The translations under genes and the position numbers were made by a program. A stretch of DNA of 64,000 bases from Niabella beijingensis. GTDB lineage: Bacteria > Bacteroidota > Bacteroidia > Chitinophagales > Chitinophagaceae. Under the pieces are notes generated by a model that was not told where the DNA came from, did no database searches, and saw nothing but the letters and a program-made list of their open reading frames with translations. Positions within the stretch are counted from its first letter, which is position 1, and each line of letters starts with the position of its first letter. Below, piece by piece: positions 59,750-64,000 of this stretch. The stretch spans positions 930,001 to 994,000 of the forward strand of contig NZ_JAIQDI010000001.1 in the NCBI RefSeq assembly GCF_020034665.1, in the 5' to 3' direction.

Positions 59750-60544
59750 CTATAAATTTCCTGATTCCCAATTCTTCCAGTTGTTATTCGGTTCAAGCGT
59801 TGGCTTCCAATAGCCCGTATCTTTTGCCACTAATATTTTTGCTATTAACTTATAGGTTTCAACTGAGCTTGGCGGGTTGTCTTTGTCGTAAGCACTCGAA
59901 AAATAAAACTCCTCTAACGTTATTAATTTTGGCAGTTCTTCAGGTATGTTTTTTTTTATTTCTGCTGCTGTTGCTGCAACAATTTCCGGATCTGTTTCAG
60001 CGTAATAGCGAATTAAGTCACCAAAACCAATAAGCTTTCGTGGGTTGTCAAAATCTCTAATCTTAATCCCCAGCTTTTCATAGTTTTTGTAATTATTGTC
60101 AAATGCTGCCAGTGTGTCCCTGACTTTAATTTCTTTGATATCCGGGTCAATCAGTTCAAAGGTTTCCATTTCTCCTCCCTCGGTATTTTGAATTCTTTCA
60201 AACTCTTCCCCATCTATCAGCACAATGGCCTGCGTGTTTGATATATAATTTCTTTCAGGATACGTCTCAATAGTATACTCAATGCAGTTACCGAAGTAAT
60301 TCAGTTCAATTTCAGCACGTCCGCCACGATTCTGGTACCCGCTTTTTTCAAAAACGATTGCCCAGTTTGCTGCGTCTGCGTACAAATGGATTTTACTTCC
60401 GGCTGTTTCACAGTAACCGTGTTCCAGGTCGGGGAAAAAATTGTATTTAACATCTTCCTCTTTACCAACCGGAAACCTTTTACCCGGGATTCCGTCAAAA
60501 GCCAAATCAAGTTCATCTAAAATTTCTTTCTTGGTAAATGTCAT
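59750..60544 (-). CDS. hypothetical protein, unknown function
   Basis: 264 residues, no signal peptide or membrane segment, GC lower than its neighbours. Contains a recognisable YCETAGSKIHLYADAANWAIVFEKSGYQNRGGRAEIELNYFGNC block with Tyr/Cys-rich strands, then helical YAETDPEIVAATAAEIKKN and KLITLEEFYFS. I associate this block, without certainty, with small Bacteroidota proteins of unknown function such as DUF7003-like or immunity-type families. Isolated between the remnant and the divergent iron genes. No operon partner. Confidence 0.65.
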   Translation of the reverse strand: MTFTKKEILDELDLAFDGIPGKRFPVGKEEDVKYNFFPDLEHGYCETAGSKIHLYADAANWAIVFEKSGYQNRGGRAEIELNYFGNCIEYTIETYPERNYISNTQAIVLIDGEEFERIQNTEGGEMETFELIDPDIKEIKVRDTLAAFDNNYKNYEKLGIKIRDFDNPRKLIGFGDLIRYYAETDPEIVAATAAEIKKNIPEELPKLITLEEFYFSSAYDKDNPPSSVETYKLIAKILVAKDTGYWKPTLEPNNNWKNWESGNL

Positions 60545-60709
60545 TTCTTTTCAGTTTGTTTTTCTTTTTACAAAAATGAATGCGTGGGATAAAAGAATTA
60601 TTGAGGTCGGGTTTTTTAGTACGAATTTAAAACTATTTTGTCTTGATGTAATTATTGCTCCCTGTACAAAATTTCCGCTTTTCGTAACTACTCACACTAT
60701 TGCTGCGCC

Positions 60710-60717
60710 TAATTTTG
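60710..60717 (+). promoter_or_regulatory. TAATTTTG -7 box of the PepSY gene
   Basis: Matches the Bacteroidota -7 consensus TANNTTTG exactly and lies 15 bases before ATG 60732, leaving a very short leader. A clear -33 TTTG at usual spacing is not seen (TTCG at 60681-60684 is slightly too far). Confidence 0.45.
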
Positions 60718-60731
60718 CCCGCGATTGACAC

Positions 60732-61976
60732 ATGGCAAGAACATCGGATAAAAAGAAGAAAAAGCGCAGTCTGTTCTACCGGGTATCTGCCTGGCTGCAC
60801 CTTTGGCTGGGACTGGTTACCGGTCTGGTCATGGTGGTTGTTTGCCTCTGCGCCTGCATCTGGGTATTTAATGAAGAGATCACCGGCCTGCTGCAACCGG
60901 AAACAAAAGTGGCCCGGGAAAATAAAGCAGTGATCCCGCCATCCCGGCTGATGCGCATCGCTGACTCTTTGTACCCCGGCAAAAAAGCAGGCTATGCCAC
61001 TTATAAACAGGGCAATGCCATCTACCTTTCTTTAGGCGAGGGCCGCACCGGAAACACCGTCCTGCGCATCCATCCCTATACCGGAGCCGTGATCAGCGTA
61101 AAAGAGAACAAGGAAGGCAAAACTGATTTTTTCCGGTTCATCCTGAACGGGCACCGGTTCCTGTGGCTACCCCCTGAGATCGGCCGCCCCATTGTTAATT
61201 ACAGCACCCTGGTATTTGTGCTGATACTCATCAGTGGTATTGTTTTGTGGTGGCCCCGCAGATGGACAAAAGCCGCCCGCAAACAAAGCTTCACCATTAA
61301 AGCAAAAGCCTCTTTTAAACGGGTGAATTACGACCTGCACAATGTACTCGGCTTTTATGCCCTGCTGGTGCTCGCAGTAATGGCGCTTACCGGTATGGTG
61401 TATGGCATTAAATGGTACAGCAAGGGTCTGTACTGGGTTACCTCCGGTGGCCATCACCTGCCGGAATTTAACAGGGGCCGTTCCGACTCATTGCAGGCGG
61501 GCAGGTTTTATACCCCTGCGGCGGTGATGGATCAATGCTGGAACAAAGTAGCCGCAGCACATCCGGAAGCCGAAGGTATTTACTATAGTTTTGCCGATAT
61601 CAAAAAGCCTGCAAGTGCCATCAATATTACCATCTACCCAACCGCCGGTAAATATTATAACACCCGCAGTTTTGCATTCGACCAGCACACCGGCGAACAG
61701 TTAAAAGGGAATAATCCCATTTATGATAAAAGCTATACCGAATCCTCCGGTGCTGCCAAATTCCGGCGTATGAACTACGACCTGCATGTAGGCTCCATCC
61801 TGGGTCTTCCGGGAAAAATACTGGCCTTCTTTGGCGCATTGATCGGCGCCAGTCTGCCCGTGACTGGTTTCCTGGTATGGTGGGGCAAACGCAAAAAGAA
61901 ACCGGTTGCCATAAAGCTCCCTGTTGCCGCGAAGCAGCTCCCTGCCGTTATGCAGGAGGCCGCTCTTCTCAACTGA
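60732..61976 (+). CDS. PepSY-associated transmembrane protein (iron-uptake type)
   Basis: 414 residues. Cytoplasmic Lys-rich N-terminus (KKKKKR), first membrane helix LHLWLGLVTGLVMVVVCLCA, then a periplasmic PepSY-like domain, helices at about 155-175 (LVFVLILISGIVLWW), about 200-220 (VLGFYALLVLAVMALTGMVY) and near the C-terminus (ILAFFGALIGASLPVTGFLVWW). Conserved His in HLWLG, GHRFLW, YDLHN and YDLHVG suggest heme or metal contacts, as in PiuB-type proteins. Such proteins are linked to siderophore reduction and uptake. The TonB-dependent siderophore receptor follows in the same direction. Confidence 0.88.
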   Translation: MARTSDKKKKKRSLFYRVSAWLHLWLGLVTGLVMVVVCLCACIWVFNEEITGLLQPETKVARENKAVIPPSRLMRIADSLYPGKKAGYATYKQGNAIYLSLGEGRTGNTVLRIHPYTGAVISVKENKEGKTDFFRFILNGHRFLWLPPEIGRPIVNYSTLVFVLILISGIVLWWPRRWTKAARKQSFTIKAKASFKRVNYDLHNVLGFYALLVLAVMALTGMVYGIKWYSKGLYWVTSGGHHLPEFNRGRSDSLQAGRFYTPAAVMDQCWNKVAAAHPEAEGIYYSFADIKKPASAINITIYPTAGKYYNTRSFAFDQHTGEQLKGNNPIYDKSYTESSGAAKFRRMNYDLHVGSILGLPGKILAFFGALIGASLPVTGFLVWWGKRKKKPVAIKLPVAAKQLPAVMQEAALLN

Positions 61977-62009
61977 CCATCTCCTCTCTTTTATAAACAA
62001 CCGAAGCGG

Positions 62010-62034
62010 GAGCATCCTTGTTTCGCGGATGCTC
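62010..62034 (+). terminator. weak hairpin between PepSY and receptor genes
   Basis: GAGCATCC pairs with GGATGCTC around a 9-base loop, 34 bases after the PepSY stop. Not followed by a strong U-run, so partial termination at best; a candidate -7 box (TAATTTCG, 62113-62120) follows before the receptor start. Confidence 0.35.
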
Positions 62035-62138
62035 TATTACATAACAGGTAAGTATTTCCCGATCGCGGTGGTTTAATTCCCGATCTTGTAAATGGTTCGT
62101 TAATACGGTCTATAATTTCGCAGCCAAAATTTAGAACC

Positions 62139-64000
62139 ATGAGGAGATATTTAGCTTTAGTTATTGTTATGTTGATCTGTACTTCACTGTTCGCAACAGA
62201 AGAACCCTTTTCTGCAATTAAGGGTACCGTTTACAGTTCCGACGACCAGCCCGTTGCCAACGCCACCGTACATATCAAAAATACCAGTCATGTTACCATC
62301 ACCGATAAGAGCGGAAACTTCTATTTCCGCCGCCTTGCTGCAGGAACTTATACCGTTGAAGTTACTTTTGTAGGTAATGATCCGGTGGAGCAGGAGGTGG
62401 AAGTAGGACAAAATGAAACCGTCACCATTTCAATAAAAATAAACAACACCCTTCCCGAACTGGAAGAAGTGATCATCAAAAGCAATCGCAATAAATACCT
62501 GAACAATGAGGTCAGCAGTTCTTTAAGATTGCAAACTCCTATCCTGGAACTTCCGCAGAACATACAGGTGATCTCTTCCGATATCATGGCCGACCAGCAG
62601 GTATTTGATATCGTGGATGGCATTACCCGCAATGTAAGCGGTGTAACCCGCCAGGGGCATTGGGACAACCAGTATGCCAATCTGCGGATGCGTGGCTCCA
62701 AGATACCTGCTTTCCGCAACGGCATGAACATTGAAGCATCCTGGGGGCCTACAGCTGAAGACGCGTCCATGATCGAACGGATCGAATTTGTAAAAGGTCC
62801 GGCCGGTTTTATGCTGGCCAATGGTGAGCCCGGAGGTTTTTATAATGTAGTCACCAAAAAGCCTACGGGTTATACCAGGGGTTCCGCCACCTTCAGTATG
62901 GGTAGCTTCAGCACCTACCGCGGGGCGCTTGACCTGGATGGCCGGCTGAGCAAGGATGGTAAATTGTTGTACCGTTTCAATATGGCAGGTCAGCAAAAGG
63001 ATTTCTTTACCAAATACAATTACAGCAACCGCTATGTAATCGCCCCGGTGATCAGCTATGCCATCAGCGATGCTACCAAATTAACACTGGAGTATACCTA
63101 CCAGGGATCCAAATACCTTACCAATGGTAACTATACCTTCTCCCCCAAACAATTTGCTGATCCCGGCATCGGGAACGATTTCTTTTACGGAGATCCATCC
63201 TTTGAGCCCAGCAAACTGAGGGATCATAGTGTTTACGCTTACCTCGACCACAAGCTGAGCAGGAACTGGACCGCCCACGCGCAGGTGGCTTACTTCAACT
63301 TCAGCATGGAGGCCAACAGCACCTGGTTAAGTTATATGAAGGACAACGGTGATATGCCCCGCTACTGGAGCATTGCAGATGAAGCCGGTGAGAACCGGTT
63401 CGGACAGTTCTCCTTTACCGGGGAGGAACGCACCGGAAGCATCCGTCACCGCATCCTGCTGGGCGCCGACTTCGGCAATAAAAAATTCTGGGGCGATTTC
63501 AGGCCCCTGCTGGATTCCATACCAGCCAAACCTCTGAACGTATATGCACCGGTATATGGTATTCCGGGCGATGTATTTCCCGTCATCGACCGTTCAAAAG
63601 ATGTAAGAACACGGGCCGGCGGCAGCAACTATGTTTCCGTGGTATCCTATGCATCGGCCTATGTGCAGGATGAGCTGGCTTTTTTCCAGGATCAGCTACG
63701 GTTATCCCTGGGACTGCGTTTCACGTCCTCGGAAACTGTTGGGAAGAACAAAGCGGCCGAAATAAAAAACCAGGTAGTATCGCCCCGTATCGGGCTGAGT
63801 TATTCCATCAATGATGCTACCAGTGTATATACTTTGTATGATCAATCCTACGTGCCCGTAGCCGGCACCGACTGGCAGGGAGAAGCCTTCAAACCCATTA
63901 AAGGAAACGATATCGAAGCCGGCATCAAACGCCAGTGGTTCAACGGCCGTTGGGTTTCCAGCATCAGTGCCTATATCATTACCCGCGAAAATGCGCTGGT
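62139..64000 (+). CDS. TonB-dependent siderophore receptor, C-terminal part cut by window edge
   Basis: The frame opens at ATG 62139 (signal MRRYLALVIVMLICTSLFA) and stays open to the end, about 620 residues present of a normal 750-800. Order: carboxypeptidase-regulatory-like domain (IKGTVYSSDDQPVANATVHIKN), TonB region, plug with LPQNIQVISSDIMADQQVFDIVDGITRNVSGVTRQG and MIERIEFVKGPAGFMLANGEPGGFYNVVTKKP, then barrel strands with YDQSYVPVAGTDWQGEAFKPIKGNDIEAGIKRQWFNG. These are FhuA/FecA-type siderophore receptors. Paired with the PepSY gene; iron control (Fur) is expected but no Fur box is clear. Confidence 0.92.
   Translation, partial: MRRYLALVIVMLICTSLFATEEPFSAIKGTVYSSDDQPVANATVHIKNTSHVTITDKSGNFYFRRLAAGTYTVEVTFVGNDPVEQEVEVGQNETVTISIKINNTLPELEEVIIKSNRNKYLNNEVSSSLRLQTPILELPQNIQVISSDIMADQQVFDIVDGITRNVSGVTRQGHWDNQYANLRMRGSKIPAFRNGMNIEASWGPTAEDASMIERIEFVKGPAGFMLANGEPGGFYNVVTKKPTGYTRGSATFSMGSFSTYRGALDLDGRLSKDGKLLYRFNMAGQQKDFFTKYNYSNRYVIAPVISYAISDATKLTLEYTYQGSKYLTNGNYTFSPKQFADPGIGNDFFYGDPSFEPSKLRDHSVYAYLDHKLSRNWTAHAQVAYFNFSMEANSTWLSYMKDNGDMPRYWSIADEAGENRFGQFSFTGEERTGSIRHRILLGADFGNKKFWGDFRPLLDSIPAKPLNVYAPVYGIPGDVFPVIDRSKDVRTRAGGSNYVSVVSYASAYVQDELAFFQDQLRLSLGLRFTSSETVGKNKAAEIKNQVVSPRIGLSYSINDATSVYTLYDQSYVPVAGTDWQGEAFKPIKGNDIEAGIKRQWFNGRWVSSISAYIITRENAL

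Noticed and set aside
1..64000. tRNA, rRNA and riboswitch genes
   Set aside because: I saw no cloverleaf, rRNA or known riboswitch core in the gaps I read; a tRNAscan or Infernal run would be needed to exclude them fully.

Overview
The window looks like chromosome of a plant-polysaccharide-degrading Bacteroidota, probably Chitinophagaceae. The evidence is a SusC/SusD pair, many secreted CAZymes with Bacteroidota-type signal peptides, DUF3826 proteins, TANNTTTG-like -7 boxes, almost no Shine-Dalgarno sites, and dispersed 5-bp-stem/3-nt-loop hairpins. Genus is inference.

Most of 1-58.6 kb is one very large minus-strand polysaccharide utilisation locus (PUL) in several co-directional blocks. 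Read in transcription order: (i) 58.6-38.6 kb: chimeric leader ORF, GH78, GH43-like propeller, GH2, DUF3826, SusC, SusD, two PL1-like pectate lyases and a DUF6298-type protein; (ii) 33.8-18.8 kb: GH140, GH43-like lipoprotein, large propeller protein, MGH1-like (alpha/alpha)6 protein, sialate O-acetylesterase-like, GH2, GH78, DUF3826 and a BNR/sialidase-like protein, several joined by 1- or 4-bp overlaps; (iii) 16.4-11.6 kb: DapA-like aldolase, STN-alpha/beta hydrolase, sugar isomerase-like and FMN 2-hydroxyacid oxidase; (iv) 9.9 kb to the left edge: GH141-like protein fused to an L-rhamnose mutarotase domain, Gfo/Idh/MocA oxidoreductase, SSS symporter, GH78-like and GH127. Rhamnosidases, apiosidase-type GH140, GH127, GH141-like, pectate lyases and sialidase-like genes together point to pectin, specifically rhamnogalacturonan-II-like chains (inference from known RG-II enzyme families). 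Polymer would be cut at the surface, imported by SusCD, trimmed in the periplasm, and monosaccharides moved in by the symporter.

Block boundaries hold arrays of a composite palindromic cassette (six ordered short hairpins; 1689-1890, 10280-11523, 13865-13950, 16502-16949, 18144-18825, 36516-38443, 43574-43766). Two of these arrays flank a Y1/HUH TnpA gene (17674-18135) and an XRE regulator, suggesting a REP/RAYT-like system in Bacteroidota; this is the most interesting part of the window.

A second accessory island (34.0-36.5 kb) has two unassigned genes, one with a toxin-like pattern, behind a pseudoknot-capable, terminator-like RNA leader, and three AT-rich small HTH genes facing away, with a palindromic operator.

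The right end (58.8-64 kb) leaves the PUL: DUF1028 protein preceded by a coupled gene remnant, a low-GC hypothetical, then a plus-strand iron-acquisition pair (PepSY transmembrane protein and a TonB-dependent siderophore receptor cut by the window edge).
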